Shown: positions 49,906-58,633, counted from the first letter of the stretch. The stretch: 64,000 nt of DNA from Pullichristensenella sp002068815 (GCA_040772885.1 JAXGXF010000005.1:62001-126000), one strand, 5' to 3'. Translations and numbers: made by a program. The notes: generated by a model from the sequence alone, not told the origin.

Positions 49906-51165
49906 ATGGCGCTGTTTGTCGATGTGGTATCCATAACGGTCAAGGCGGGGGACGGCGGCGACGGCTGCGTGTCGTTCCACCGCGAGAAATACGTGCAGGC
50001 GGGCGGGCCCGACGGCGGCGACGGCGGGCGCGGCGGCGACGTGCGCTTCGTCGCGACCGAGCGCATGCACACGCTGATGGACTTCCGCTTCCGGCGCAAG
50101 TTCCTGGCCGAGAACGGCGCGAACGGCATGGGCGGCCGCAAGAGCGGCAAGTCCGGCGAGCCGACGCTCATCGAGGTGCCGGTCGGGACCGTCGTCAAGG
50201 AGAAGGCGACCGGACGCGTGCTGCTCGACATGCGCGAGCCGGGCGTCGAAAAGACGCTCGTCCGCGGCGGAAACGGGGGATTCGGCAACCAGCACTTCGC
50301 GACGCCGACCAGGCAGGCGCCGGAGTTCGCGAAGCCCGGCGAGCGCAAGAAGCCGATCGAACTGACGCTCGAGCTCAAGTCGATCGCGGACGTCGGGCTC
50401 GTGGGCTTCCCGAACGTCGGAAAGTCGACGATCCTCTCGGCCGTGACCGCCGCGAGGCCGAAGATCGCGAACTACCACTTCACGACGCTCCAGCCCAACC
50501 TCGGCATCGTCCGGCAGGGCGACGACAGCTTCGTGCTCGCGGACATCCCGGGGCTCGTCGAGGGCGCGAGCGAGGGCGTCGGCCTCGGGCACGACTTCCT
50601 GCGCCACATCGAGCGCACGCGCATGCTGGTCCACGTGCTCGACATCTCCGGCAGCGAGGGCCGCGACCCGGTCGAGGATTACTTCGCGATCATGAAGGAG
50701 CTCGAAGCGTACGGCGACCTCAAAAAGCGGCCGATGCTGATCGCGGCGAACAAGACGGACCTCCCGGGCTCCGAGGAAAACCTCGCGCGGCTGAAGGCGG
50801 CGCTTCCGGACGCGCGCATCTTCCCGGTCTCGGCGGCGACGCGCGCGGGCTTCGAGCCGCTCTTGTACGCGGCGGTCGCGATGCTCAAGTCGCTCCCGCC
50901 GGCGGAGCCGTTCTACGAGGAGGAGGTCGAGCTCGCGGGCACCGACGAGGGCTTCGAGGTCGAATTGGTCGACGGCGCGTTCGTGCTCTCCGGCGGCGCG
51001 ATGGACCGGCTGATCCGCTCGGTGAACTTCGCAAACGAGGAGTCGCTCAACTACTTCCACCGGACGCTGCGCAAGTTGGGCGCGATCGACCGCCTGCGCG
51101 AGCTCGGCGCGAAGGAGGGCGACGCGGTGATCATCGGGGACATGGAATTCGACTTTGTGGAATGA
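49906..51165 (+). CDS. obg: GTPase Obg (CgtA)
   Basis: 419 residues, ATG 49906, ribosome binding site GGGGAG overlapping the nth stop region. The N-terminal Obg fold is glycine-rich (VKAGDGGDGCVSFHREKYV; GGPDGGDGGRGGDVRFVA; VRGGNGGFGNQHFATPTRQA). G domain: G1 GFPNVGKST at about 167, FTTLQPNLG (switch), G3 LADIPGLVEGASEG, G4 AANKTD, G5 VSAAT. A C-terminal OCT domain (GAMDRLIRSVNFANEESLNY) completes it. It binds ribosomes and links 50S assembly with nutrient state. The operon nth-obg-yhbY is compact. Confidence 0.96.
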   Translation: MALFVDVVSITVKAGDGGDGCVSFHREKYVQAGGPDGGDGGRGGDVRFVATERMHTLMDFRFRRKFLAENGANGMGGRKSGKSGEPTLIEVPVGTVVKEKATGRVLLDMREPGVEKTLVRGGNGGFGNQHFATPTRQAPEFAKPGERKKPIELTLELKSIADVGLVGFPNVGKSTILSAVTAARPKIANYHFTTLQPNLGIVRQGDDSFVLADIPGLVEGASEGVGLGHDFLRHIERTRMLVHVLDISGSEGRDPVEDYFAIMKELEAYGDLKKRPMLIAANKTDLPGSEENLARLKAALPDARIFPVSAATRAGFEPLLYAAVAMLKSLPPAEPFYEEEVELAGTDEGFEVELVDGAFVLSGGAMDRLIRSVNFANEESLNYFHRTLRKLGAIDRLRELGAKEGDAVIIGDMEFDFVE

Positions 51166-51176
51166 CGGAGGTCAAT

Positions 51177-51470
51177 ATGACGGCAAAACAGCGCGCGGCG
51201 CTCCGCTCCATGGCAAACACGCTCGACCCGGTGCTGCACATCGGCAAGGAGGGCATCAGCGACAACCTCGCCAAGCAGGCGTGGGACGCGCTCGAGGCGC
51301 GGGAGCTGATCAAGGCGACCGTGCAGAAAAACGCGCCGTTCGACGCGCGCGAGGCCTGCCGGCAGCTCTGCGACAAGGTGCACGCCGAGCCCGTGCAGGT
51401 CATCGGCAGCCGGTTTGTGATCTACCGGCAGGCGAGGGAGGATTCGAAGATCAAGCTCGAAGATTTGTGA
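51177..51470 (+). CDS. yhbY: YhbY-family RNA-binding protein (CRM domain)
   Basis: 97 residues from ATG 51177 (GGAGG 6 nt upstream). The CRM domain is complete: TAKQRAALRSMANTLDPVLH, IGKEGISDNLAKQAWDALEA and RELIKATVQKNAP, ending VIGSRFVIYRQAR. The family binds pre-50S ribosomal particles. It is 11 bp behind obg, another ribosome-assembly factor, so the pair makes functional sense. A bidirectional terminator follows immediately. Confidence 0.92.
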   Translation: MTAKQRAALRSMANTLDPVLHIGKEGISDNLAKQAWDALEARELIKATVQKNAPFDAREACRQLCDKVHAEPVQVIGSRFVIYRQAREDSKIKLEDL

Positions 51471-51474
51471 AAAA

Positions 51475-51493
51475 CCGGCTCGCGCAGAGCCGG
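51475..51493. terminator. Bidirectional terminator after yhbY
   Basis: CCGGCTC (51475-51481) and GAGCCGG (51487-51493) form a 7-bp stem flanked by AAAA on the left and CTTT on the right, so it can stop both convergent transcripts. Confidence 0.65.
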
Positions 51494-51496
51494 CTT

Positions 51497-52225
51497 TCAT
51501 TCGAACAGCTTTTTCGGCACCGGCCGCTTCCGGAACCCGAGCCCGGCGAACAAAAGCGACAGCAGCGCCGCCGCGAGGTAGAGTATGTTTCCCATCAGCA
51601 TGTACATCGCCAACAGCATCGCCCCGAACAGGAGCTTCCGCGGCGCGCGCTCGCGGCTGATGGGTACGCGCCACCTGCGCCTTCTGGGGGCGGGCTGCGC
51701 GGTCTCCTCCGCGGCCGGCGGGAATTTCATCAAAAGCTCCTGTAGCTGCTGGCCGTCGATCAGCCGCACGCCCGGGTTCTTCAGCGATCTCGCGTACGCC
51801 TGCGCGTGCGGGTCGGCCGGGACGGTCGCGGCGACGATCAGCTTCTCGCAACTGCGCCCCTTCCACGCCTCGAGCAGCGCGTCGACGGTCAGCGGCTGAC
51901 CCTCCGGGTATCGGACGACGGCCGCGATCTCCGCCCCGTCCGCCTCGCCGGGGTACGCCCTGTCGAGCAGCGCCCGCACGCGCGCTTCGACCTCGGCTTC
52001 GGCGAGCAGCGCCCAGCCGGACAGCGCCGACCGCGCCCGCTCGCGCAGCCTTTCCTTCGAGCGGCTGCGCCCGAGCAGCCCCGAGAGCGCCTTGTGGATC
52101 AGCAGCATCGACGCGAGCGCCAACGCGATTGCCGCGAGGATGCTGCGAAAGGCCGCGGCGTAGAACAGGTACAGCCCCGCCGCGAGCACCGCGCTGATGG
52201 CGATGCGGTCGATTTTTCTGCCCAT
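51497..52225 (-). CDS. Membrane protein with an Mrr-like cytosolic domain
   Basis: 242 residues from ATG 52225 (GGGAGGG 6 nt upstream; ATG 52231 abuts it). Two N-terminal helices (IAISAVLAAGLYLFYAAAF; ILAAIALALASMLLIHKAL) and two C-terminal ones (KLLFGAMLLAMYMLMGN; ILYLAAALLSLLFAGLGF) flank a soluble domain of about 130 residues. That domain resembles the restriction-endonuclease (Mrr) fold: EIAAVVRYPEG, KLIVAATVPADPHAQAYARS, NPGVRLIDGQQLQELL. The usual catalytic Q-x-K or E-x-K strand is not obvious (CEKLIVAAT), so nuclease activity is doubtful. Function unknown. Confidence 0.65.
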   Translation of the reverse strand: MGRKIDRIAISAVLAAGLYLFYAAAFRSILAAIALALASMLLIHKALSGLLGRSRSKERLRERARSALSGWALLAEAEVEARVRALLDRAYPGEADGAEIAAVVRYPEGQPLTVDALLEAWKGRSCEKLIVAATVPADPHAQAYARSLKNPGVRLIDGQQLQELLMKFPPAAEETAQPAPRRRRWRVPISRERAPRKLLFGAMLLAMYMLMGNILYLAAALLSLLFAGLGFRKRPVPKKLFE

Positions 52226-52295
52226 TTGCATCCCTCCCAACCCAATTTTTCCCCAAAAAAAGCGGTCTATGCCGCACATTATCGCAGATTTTCGC

Positions 52296-52324
52296 TTTTC
52301 ATGCGCGGCGGGTTGGGGTATAAT
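52296..52324 (+). promoter_or_regulatory. nadD promoter, leaderless type
   Basis: TTTTCA (52296-52301), a 17-bp spacer and TATAAT (52319-52324), 6 bp before ATG 52331. No Shine-Dalgarno sequence fits between, so the mRNA should start at the ATG. Confidence 0.65.
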
Positions 52325-52330
52325 AGCAAT

Positions 52331-53452
52331 ATGGAACGAAGGACAATCGGCATACTCGGCGGCACGCTCGACCCGGTGCATCTGGGGCATCTTGCGCTTT
52401 TGCGCGCGGCCCGGGAACAACTCGGGCTCGACGAGGCGGTGCTCATGCCGGCCGGCGATCCGCCGCACAAGCACTGCCACGTACTCGCGGAGGACAGGCT
52501 TCAAATGACTCGGCTCGCCGCCGCGGGCGAGTTCGCCGTCTCCGACGCCGAGGTGCTCCGCCCGGGGCGGACGTACACGGTCGATACGCTCCGGAGAATC
52601 CGCGCCGAGCGGCCGGACTGGGACATCGTCTACGCGATCGGCTCGGACACGCTGCCGAACCTGCTCACGTGGCGCGAGTATCCCGAGGTGTTCCGGCTGT
52701 GCGCATTCGCGACGGCCCGGCGGCCCGGGTATGCGGACGAGGTCCCGGAGGGCGCGCGCGTCCTCTGGCTCGAGGGCGATATCCCGGACATCTCCTCAAC
52801 GCGCATCCGCGAGCTCGCGGCCGTGCGCGCAGAGCTCTCCGGATTCGTCTCCGCTCCCGTCGGGCGCTACATCCGCAAGCGCGGGCTGTATCTGACCGCG
52901 ATGCCGGAGGTAGAAGCCGAGCGCGCGCTTCGGGAGACGCTTTCGCCGCACCGCTTTTCGCACACGCTGGGCGTCCGGGAAACCGCCGAGCGTCTCGCGA
53001 ACATCCACGGCCTCGACGCGGCGGCCGCGCGGGTCGCGGGTCTTCTGCACGACGCGGCGAAGTGCGCGCCCTACATAGAGCAGCTTCGGCTCGCGGAGGG
53101 CGTCGCGGACGAGCTCGAGCGCGCGAACCCGGAGCTTCTCCACGCGCCGGCGGGCATGGCGGTCGCAAGGGACCGGTTCGGCGTGCGCGACCCGGAGATA
53201 CTCTCTGCGATCCGCAACCACACGCTCGGGCGCCGCGGCATGTCGGGCCTCGAGCTCGCGATCTACGTCGCGGACTTCATCGAGCCGGAGCGGGAGGACT
53301 TTCCGGGGCTATCCGACGTCCGAGAGCTCGCCGAGGCCGATCTTCAAGCCGCCGCATCCAAGTGCGCGGAGCTCACATACGATTTTTGCAGGCGTAGGGG
53401 GAGCGCGCCGCACCCCCGGACGCTGGAACTGCTGACGAAAAACGGGAGGTAG
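52331..53452 (+). CDS. nadD: Nicotinate-nucleotide adenylyltransferase fused to YqeK-like HD hydrolase
   Basis: 373 residues. Residues 1-195 are NadD: TIGILGGTLDPVHLGHLALL (nucleotidyltransferase H-x-G-H motif), MPAGDPPHK, YAIGSDTLPNLLTWREY and the ISSTRIRE signature. Residues about 200-373 are an HD domain of the YqeK type: HRFSHTLGVRETAERLANIH, AGLLHDAAKCAP (HD metal ligands), AIRNHTLGRRGMSGLELAIY, VADFIEPERE. The first half makes nicotinate adenine dinucleotide, and the second hydrolyses Ap4A-type dinucleotides. The two are separate neighbouring genes in Bacillus (nadD-yqeK-rsfS). Here they are one frame with no stop or shift, and rsfS still follows. Confidence 0.92.
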   Translation: MERRTIGILGGTLDPVHLGHLALLRAAREQLGLDEAVLMPAGDPPHKHCHVLAEDRLQMTRLAAAGEFAVSDAEVLRPGRTYTVDTLRRIRAERPDWDIVYAIGSDTLPNLLTWREYPEVFRLCAFATARRPGYADEVPEGARVLWLEGDIPDISSTRIRELAAVRAELSGFVSAPVGRYIRKRGLYLTAMPEVEAERALRETLSPHRFSHTLGVRETAERLANIHGLDAAAARVAGLLHDAAKCAPYIEQLRLAEGVADELERANPELLHAPAGMAVARDRFGVRDPEILSAIRNHTLGRRGMSGLELAIYVADFIEPEREDFPGLSDVRELAEADLQAAASKCAELTYDFCRRRGSAPHPRTLELLTKNGR

Positions 53453-53457
53453 AGCCA

Positions 53458-53817
53458 ATGGTCAAATCCAAGGAACTGGCGCTCAAGATCGCGGACGTGC
53501 TGAACCGAAAGGGCGCGGCCGACATCACGATCCTCGAGGTCGATCACCTGACGTCCATCACCGATTTTTTCGTGATCGCCAGCGGCCGCAACGTGCAGGC
53601 GGTGCGCAGCCTCGCCGAGGACGTCGAGGAGAAGCTCGACGCGGAGGGAATTCCCGCCCGCAGGCGCGAGGGGCTCGGCGGCGAGTCGCGCTGGGTGGTG
53701 CTCGACTACGCGCACGTGATCGTGCACGTGTTCCACCCCGAGGAGCGGGACTACTACAACATCGAGCGCCTCTGGATGGACGGCTCCAACCAGATACAGT
53801 TTGAAGTCACGGCGTGA
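53458..53817 (+). CDS. rsfS: Ribosomal silencing factor RsfS
   Basis: 119 residues, ATG 53458, 5 bp after the nadD-yqeK fusion (GGGAGG in its end). The family core is ILEVDHLTSITDFFVIASGR followed by NVQAVRSLAEDVEEKLDAEG, GESRWVVLDYAHVIVHVFHP and EERDYYNIERLW. It binds ribosomal protein uL14 and prevents subunit joining in starvation. The gene order nadD-yqeK-rsfS is conserved in Firmicutes. Confidence 0.94.
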   Translation: MVKSKELALKIADVLNRKGAADITILEVDHLTSITDFFVIASGRNVQAVRSLAEDVEEKLDAEGIPARRREGLGGESRWVVLDYAHVIVHVFHPEERDYYNIERLWMDGSNQIQFEVTA

Positions 53818-53832
53818 CGCGCGCCGTTTTCA

Positions 53833-53878
53833 TGGCGGGGGGCGCCCATTTTCGGGCGCTCTCCGCCTTCATTTTTAG
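53833..53878 (+). terminator. Terminator after rsfS
   Basis: A GC-rich imperfect hairpin (GGGCGCCC ... GGGCGCTC) between 53833 and 53870 is followed by TTCATTTTT. Confidence 0.55.
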
Positions 53879-54050
53879 GTCGAGGGGCGGCTTCGTGGGA
53901 ATCGCGCCCTGCTTTGGCGCTCCGCGGCCCCGATTTTTCCCGAATCTCTGAAAAAACCGTTCCAACAATTCGACGTCTCGGCGCGAGGCGTCGCTTTTTT
54001 GTACGATTGCTGTCGAATTTCGAAAAAAATGTGAATTCGGTGGCAGGATG

Positions 54051-54079
54051 TGGATTATATTCCCTTTCTATGGTACAAT
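54051..54079 (+). promoter_or_regulatory. Possible mraZ promoter
   Basis: TACAAT (54074-54079) with a poor -35 (TGGATT, 54051-54056) at 17 bp. MraZ normally represses its own cluster through direct GTGGG-type repeats before its gene. TGTGGG occurs at 54079-54084, but a full repeat series is not evident. Confidence 0.4.
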
Positions 54080-54114
54080 GTGGGGGACGAAAACCGCGTG
54101 CGGGAGGTGAGTCC

Positions 54115-54576
54115 TTGACAGGCGCTGAATTTTCCGGCAACTACACGCATACGATTGACCCCAAGGGGCGCGTGACGATCCCTTCGGCGTACCGGGCCGC
54201 GCTCGGAGAGGATTTCACGATCGGGCTCAACAACGAGTTCAACGCGATCGCGCTCTATCCCGCCGCGAAGTGGGACGAGATCGGCGAGCGCCTCGACCGG
54301 ATTCCGGACAGCGACGCGCGCGGCATGGCCTACGTGCGCCTGATCAAGGCGTTTTCGTTCACCGGCCAGCACCTCGACCAGCAGGGGCGCGTGCTGCTTC
54401 CGCCGGCGCTTCGCAAAAAGGCCGACATGGACAAGGCGATACGCTTTGTCGGCGTCGGGCGCTACCTCGAAATCTGGGACGAGGACAAGTTCGCCAGAAC
54501 CTGCGAGCTCGCCGAAAACGACATCGAGAGCCTGCTCGGGTATGTGAACGACCGCTACTACCGCCCGAAGGACTGA
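54115..54576 (+). CDS. mraZ: Transcriptional regulator MraZ
   Basis: 153 residues from TTG 54115, chosen because GGGAGGTGA lies 5-6 nt upstream and the protein then starts like other MraZ (FSGNYTHTIDPKGRVTIPSA). Two SpoVT/AbrB-like domains: the first with DPKGRVTIPSAYRAAL, the second with LDQQGRVLLPPALRKKADMD. The protein forms rings and represses the division and cell-wall cluster it heads. Here it is followed by ftsL rather than rsmH. Confidence 0.94.
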   Translation: MTGAEFSGNYTHTIDPKGRVTIPSAYRAALGEDFTIGLNNEFNAIALYPAAKWDEIGERLDRIPDSDARGMAYVRLIKAFSFTGQHLDQQGRVLLPPALRKKADMDKAIRFVGVGRYLEIWDEDKFARTCELAENDIESLLGYVNDRYYRPKD

Positions 54577-54611
54577 GGACGTGTTCTAATCGGGAAAGCG
54601 AGGGAATAGAA

Positions 54612-54977
54612 ATGATCACGCGGCAGACGGGATTGTCCGCACGCAGGAAGAGGGGCCGCGCGGCGAAGGTTTTGCTGGTGGCGATACTCTTCGCCGGGCT
54701 GTTTTTGCAGATCGGCATGCTCGCGAGGATCTCCGGGCAGTCGAAAAAGATCGCGTCGGTTTCCCGGGAGATCGTGGAGCTCAACGCGCGCAGGGAAAAC
54801 CTCGCGCTGTCGCTCTCGATGCTCAAGAACCCCGACCGGATCGAGGCGCTGGCCCTGAAGCTGGGCATGCAGCGCCCCGACGAGGGCGCGATCCGGGTGG
54901 TCAATCTGCCTGCCGCGTATGAGGACACACAGACGCTGACCGCCGGAATGCCCGGCGCAGAAGGAGTGGTTCGCTGA
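54612..54977 (+). CDS. ftsL: FtsL-like cell division protein
   Basis: 121 residues, ATG 54612. Basic cytosolic start (RKRGRAAK), one membrane helix (VLLVAILFAGLFLQIGML), then a coiled-coil region (QSKKIASVSREIVELNARRE) ending with LKNPDRIEALALKLGMQRP, the conserved FtsL/DivIC tail pattern. It should join FtsB/DivIC and DivIB in the divisome. Identification rests on size, topology and position between mraZ and the PBP gene, since FtsL sequence is poorly conserved. Confidence 0.8.
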   Translation: MITRQTGLSARRKRGRAAKVLLVAILFAGLFLQIGMLARISGQSKKIASVSREIVELNARRENLALSLSMLKNPDRIEALALKLGMQRPDEGAIRVVNLPAAYEDTQTLTAGMPGAEGVVR

Positions 54978-54998
54978 TTTTTGTCAAGGCGGGGAGGG

Positions 54999-57128
54999 AT
55001 GCGCTTGGTTCTTACGGGACCGGTCGTCCGTCGCCGCCTTGCGGCATGTATGGCCGCGTTTTTCCTTTTGTTCCTGCTGCTGGTCGCGCGGCTTTTTTAT
55101 CTGCAGGCGATCGCGGCGGTCGATCTTGAGCGCCGCGCGCAGGCGCAATGGACGAGCCAGTCGGTCGTGGCGCCGACGCGCGGCGCGATCTACGACCGCA
55201 ACGGCACCGTGCTTGCGATGAGCGCGACCGCCTACATCGCCTCGGCGAGCCCCCGGCAGGTCCGGGACGCGCAGGCGTTCGCCCGGATACTCGCGCCGGT
55301 TCTCGACATGGAGGAGGCGGAGATCGTCCGCCGCGTGTCGGACAAATCAAAGGGCGGCGTGACGATCAAGCGCCAATTGCCCCGCGAGACCGCGCAGCAG
55401 CTCAAGACCATGATGGCCGAGCACGCGAAGGCCGGCTCGAAGGCGCTCGACGGGCTGTACCTCGAGGAGGACAGCCGCCGCTACTACCCGATGGGCGCGT
55501 TCGCCTCGCAGCTCCTGGGGCTGACGACGATCGACGGCGTCGGGCAGGCGGGGCTCGAGCAGTCGCTGAACGACTACCTGTCCGGCAAGGCCGGGCGGAT
55601 ACTCGAGGAGATCGACGGCAAGGGCCGGGAACTGAGCTACGGCGCGAGCGAGTACGTGCCGGCGGTCGACGGCGGCAGCGTGACGCTGACGATCGACGCG
55701 TCGATCCAGTCGTTTGCGGAGAAGGCCGCGCGCGAGGCGCTGTCGGTCAACCGCGCGAAGGCGGTGCGGATACTCGTGATGAACCCGCAGACCGGCGAGA
55801 TACTCGCGATGGTCGCAAAGCCCGACTTCGACCTCAACGACCCGCCCAGAAGCGACGTCGAGCTCCTGACCGAGCGGATGCGCAACACGGTGATCGCCGA
55901 CGCCTACGAGCCGGGCTCGACGTTCAAGATCCTGACGGCGTCGGCGGCGCTCGACGCGGGCGTCACGCACGTCTCCGAGGGGTTCTACTGCTCGGGCTCC
56001 GTGCGCGTCGAGGGCGGCAGAATCCGCTGCTGGGGCAACCCGCACGGCGCGGAGTCGATGGCGCAGGCGCTGAACAATTCCTGCAACCCGGTGTTCTGCG
56101 AGCTGGGGCTCAGGCTCGGCATCACGCGCTTTTACGATTACCTCGACGCGTTCGGCATCGGGGAGCCGACCGGCGTCGACATCCCCGGCGAGGGCAGCGG
56201 CATCGTCATCGCCGAGAGCGTCGTCAAGCGCGTCGACCTCGCGCGCATAGGCTTCGGGCAGTCGGTCGCGGTCACGCCCATCCAACTTCTGACAGCGGCG
56301 TGTTCCGTGATCAACGGAGGGAAACTTCTGAAGCCCTACGTCGTCAAAGAGATAGTGTCCGGCGACGGCGAGGTCATCGAGCGCGGCGAGACGGTCGTGA
56401 AAAACCGGACGATCTCCGAGAGCACGTCGACGCTGATGCGAAAGCTGCTCGAGGACGTCGTGACGAACGGCGGCGGCCGCAACGGTTACCTCGAGGGCTA
56501 CCGCGTCGGCGGCAAGACCGGCACCGCGCAGCTCTACGTCGAGGGCGTCGTGTCGCCGGATAAGCACATCGGCTCGTTCATCGGCTTCGCGCCGATGGAC
56601 AATCCGCAGATCGCCGTGATGGTCGTCGTCGACGAGGCGGACGTCGGGGTCGATTTCGGAAGCGTGACCGCGGCGCCGTTTGCGAAGGAGATACTGCTCC
56701 AGTCGCTGATCTACCTGGGCGTCGCGCCGAGGACGACCGCGAAGCCGCTCGCGGAGGTGACGGTCCCGGATGTCACCGGAATGGCCGTTTCCGACGCGAT
56801 TTCGGCGCTCAAGGGCGCGGGGTTGAAGAACGTTCTGTCCGGCTCCGGGGCGACGGTCGTCGACCAGCTTCCGGCGCCCGGCGCGGGAATGACCGAGGGT
56901 TCGCTGGTCATGCTATACGTGGACGGCGCGCTCGCGATCGACGAAAACGCGCTGGTGACGGTTCCGGATGTCGTCGGGCTGTCGGTCGTCGAGGCGAACC
57001 GGCTGATCCGCTCCTCGGGGCTCGTGATGACCATCGAGGGCAGCGGAATCGCCGTATCGCAAAAGCCGGCGGCAGGGGAGCGCGTCACGCCGACGACGCG
57101 CATCGCGGTTACATTTTCGCCGCCATAA
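54999..57128 (+). CDS. Division/spore-cortex type class B penicillin-binding protein with two PASTA domains
   Basis: 709 residues from ATG 54999. GGGGAGGG abuts this ATG, so TTG 55005 (8 nt away) may be the true start; TTG 54981 is a further option. One membrane helix (AACMAAFFLLFLLLVARLF), a PBP dimerisation domain (APTRGAIYDRNGTVLAM), then the transpeptidase: S307-T-F-K310 in YEPGSTFKIL, S361-C-N in LNNSCNP, K506-T-G in VGGKTGTAQ. Two C-terminal PASTA repeats start VTVPDVTGMAVSDAI and VTVPDVVGLSVVEAN. The architecture is that of SpoVD or Pbp2B/PBP2x, which cross-link septal peptidoglycan with FtsW/SpoVE. Confidence 0.93.
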   Translation: MRLVLTGPVVRRRLAACMAAFFLLFLLLVARLFYLQAIAAVDLERRAQAQWTSQSVVAPTRGAIYDRNGTVLAMSATAYIASASPRQVRDAQAFARILAPVLDMEEAEIVRRVSDKSKGGVTIKRQLPRETAQQLKTMMAEHAKAGSKALDGLYLEEDSRRYYPMGAFASQLLGLTTIDGVGQAGLEQSLNDYLSGKAGRILEEIDGKGRELSYGASEYVPAVDGGSVTLTIDASIQSFAEKAAREALSVNRAKAVRILVMNPQTGEILAMVAKPDFDLNDPPRSDVELLTERMRNTVIADAYEPGSTFKILTASAALDAGVTHVSEGFYCSGSVRVEGGRIRCWGNPHGAESMAQALNNSCNPVFCELGLRLGITRFYDYLDAFGIGEPTGVDIPGEGSGIVIAESVVKRVDLARIGFGQSVAVTPIQLLTAACSVINGGKLLKPYVVKEIVSGDGEVIERGETVVKNRTISESTSTLMRKLLEDVVTNGGGRNGYLEGYRVGGKTGTAQLYVEGVVSPDKHIGSFIGFAPMDNPQIAVMVVVDEADVGVDFGSVTAAPFAKEILLQSLIYLGVAPRTTAKPLAEVTVPDVTGMAVSDAISALKGAGLKNVLSGSGATVVDQLPAPGAGMTEGSLVMLYVDGALAIDENALVTVPDVVGLSVVEANRLIRSSGLVMTIEGSGIAVSQKPAAGERVTPTTRIAVTFSPP

Positions 57129-57148
57129 ACTTACAGGGGGTTGCCGAG

Positions 57149-58615
57149 ATGAAGCTCAACGCGCTTACGGGGAGAATACCCGGCGGTGTGACGATCCTGG
57201 GGGACGCAGAGCGGGAGATTCTCTCGCTGTGCTCGGATTCGAGGCACGCGGAGCCGGGTTCGCTGTTTTTCTGCATACCGGGCATGCACGTCGACGCGCA
57301 CGATCTGGCGCCCGACGCGGTTCGAAACGGCGCGGTGGCGCTGGTCGTCGAGCGCAAGCTCGCGGTCGACCGCCCGCAGGTTCTGGTCGGCGACGTCCGC
57401 GAGGCGCTCTCCTACATCGCGCAGGATTTTTATGGAAACCCCGCCGAGGGGATGAAGCTCGTCGGCATCACCGGCACGAAGGGAAAGACGACCTCGAGCT
57501 TTCTCGTGAAGTCGATCCTCGAGCAGGCCGGCCACAGGACCGGGCTCATCGGCACCGTATGCTCGATGGTCGGCGAGGAGGTGCTCCCGTCGAGGCTCAC
57601 GACGCCGGACCCGATCGAGGTACAGCAGCTACTGCGAAGGATGGCCGATGCGGGCGCGGAATATGTGGTCATGGAGGTCTCCGCGCACGCGCTCGCGATG
57701 CACAGGCTGAGCGGCATGCGCTTCGCGGCCGCGGCGTTCACGAACTTCTCGCAGGACCACCTCGACTATTTCGGCAACATGGACAACTATTTCCGCGCGA
57801 AGATGCGGCTGTTTGAGAAGGACATGTGCGACGAGATCGTGTTCAACTGCGACGACGAGCGCGTCGCCGAGGGCATCGAGCGGCTCGGGCGCGAGGCGCT
57901 GCGCGTCGGCATCCGCGAGTGCAGCTACGTCTACGCAAACGACATCGAGGTGCTCGAACGCGGGCTCAATTTCCTGCTTACCTACCACAAGCGGTTCCGC
58001 GTCTCGGTGGGCTTGAAGCTCTCGGGCATATTCAACGCCTACAACGCGCTGCTCGCGGCGGGCGTCGCGATCGTATTGGGCGTCGGCCCGGAGGCGATCA
58101 AGCGCGGCCTCGAGGACGTGCGCGCGGTGCCGGGGCGGATCGAGCTCCTGGAGACCGAGACGCCCTACCGCGTGATCCTCGACTACGCGCACTCGCCGGA
58201 CAGCCTCGAAAACGTATTGAAGGCCGTGCGCGAGACGACGAAGGGCAAATTGATCGCGCTGTTCGGCTGCGGCGGCGACCGCGACCACGGCAAGCGCCCG
58301 CTGATGGGCGAAATCGCGGGGGAGCTCGCGGATTTGTGCATACTGACCAGCGATAACCCAAGAAACGAGGACCCTTTCGCGATTCTCAACGCAATCGAGG
58401 AAGGAATTCGGCACACCGGCTGCGAATATACCGTAATTGAGAATCGCCGCGAGGCGATTCGCCGCGCGCTTTCCATCGCGGAACCCGGGGACGTGGTCGT
58501 GCTTGCGGGCAAGGGCCACGAGACCTATCAGGAGATCCGCGGCGTGAAGCATCCCTTCGACGAGAAGATCGTCGTCAACGAGCTCCTGAGGGAAATGCGC
58601 GGCAATGGGAAGTAG
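57149..58615 (+). CDS. murE: UDP-MurNAc-tripeptide synthetase MurE (meso-DAP type)
   Basis: 488 residues, ATG 57149. Mur ligase blocks: ATP loop GITGTKGKTTSSFLVKSILE, TTPDPIEVQQLL, MEVSAHALAM, NFSQDHLDYFGNMDNYF, DYAHSPDSLENVL and FGCGGDRDHGKRPLM. The DNPR motif in LTSDNPRNEDP is the marker for meso-diaminopimelate rather than lysine, so the peptidoglycan is predicted to be the A1-gamma (mDAP) type. The enzyme adds the third residue to UDP-MurNAc-L-Ala-D-Glu. The next gene is mraY; murF, usually between them, is absent. Confidence 0.96.
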   Translation: MKLNALTGRIPGGVTILGDAEREILSLCSDSRHAEPGSLFFCIPGMHVDAHDLAPDAVRNGAVALVVERKLAVDRPQVLVGDVREALSYIAQDFYGNPAEGMKLVGITGTKGKTTSSFLVKSILEQAGHRTGLIGTVCSMVGEEVLPSRLTTPDPIEVQQLLRRMADAGAEYVVMEVSAHALAMHRLSGMRFAAAAFTNFSQDHLDYFGNMDNYFRAKMRLFEKDMCDEIVFNCDDERVAEGIERLGREALRVGIRECSYVYANDIEVLERGLNFLLTYHKRFRVSVGLKLSGIFNAYNALLAAGVAIVLGVGPEAIKRGLEDVRAVPGRIELLETETPYRVILDYAHSPDSLENVLKAVRETTKGKLIALFGCGGDRDHGKRPLMGEIAGELADLCILTSDNPRNEDPFAILNAIEEGIRHTGCEYTVIENRREAIRRALSIAEPGDVVVLAGKGHETYQEIRGVKHPFDEKIVVNELLREMRGNGK

Positions 58616-58633
58616 TCGGGAGGACAACAGAAG

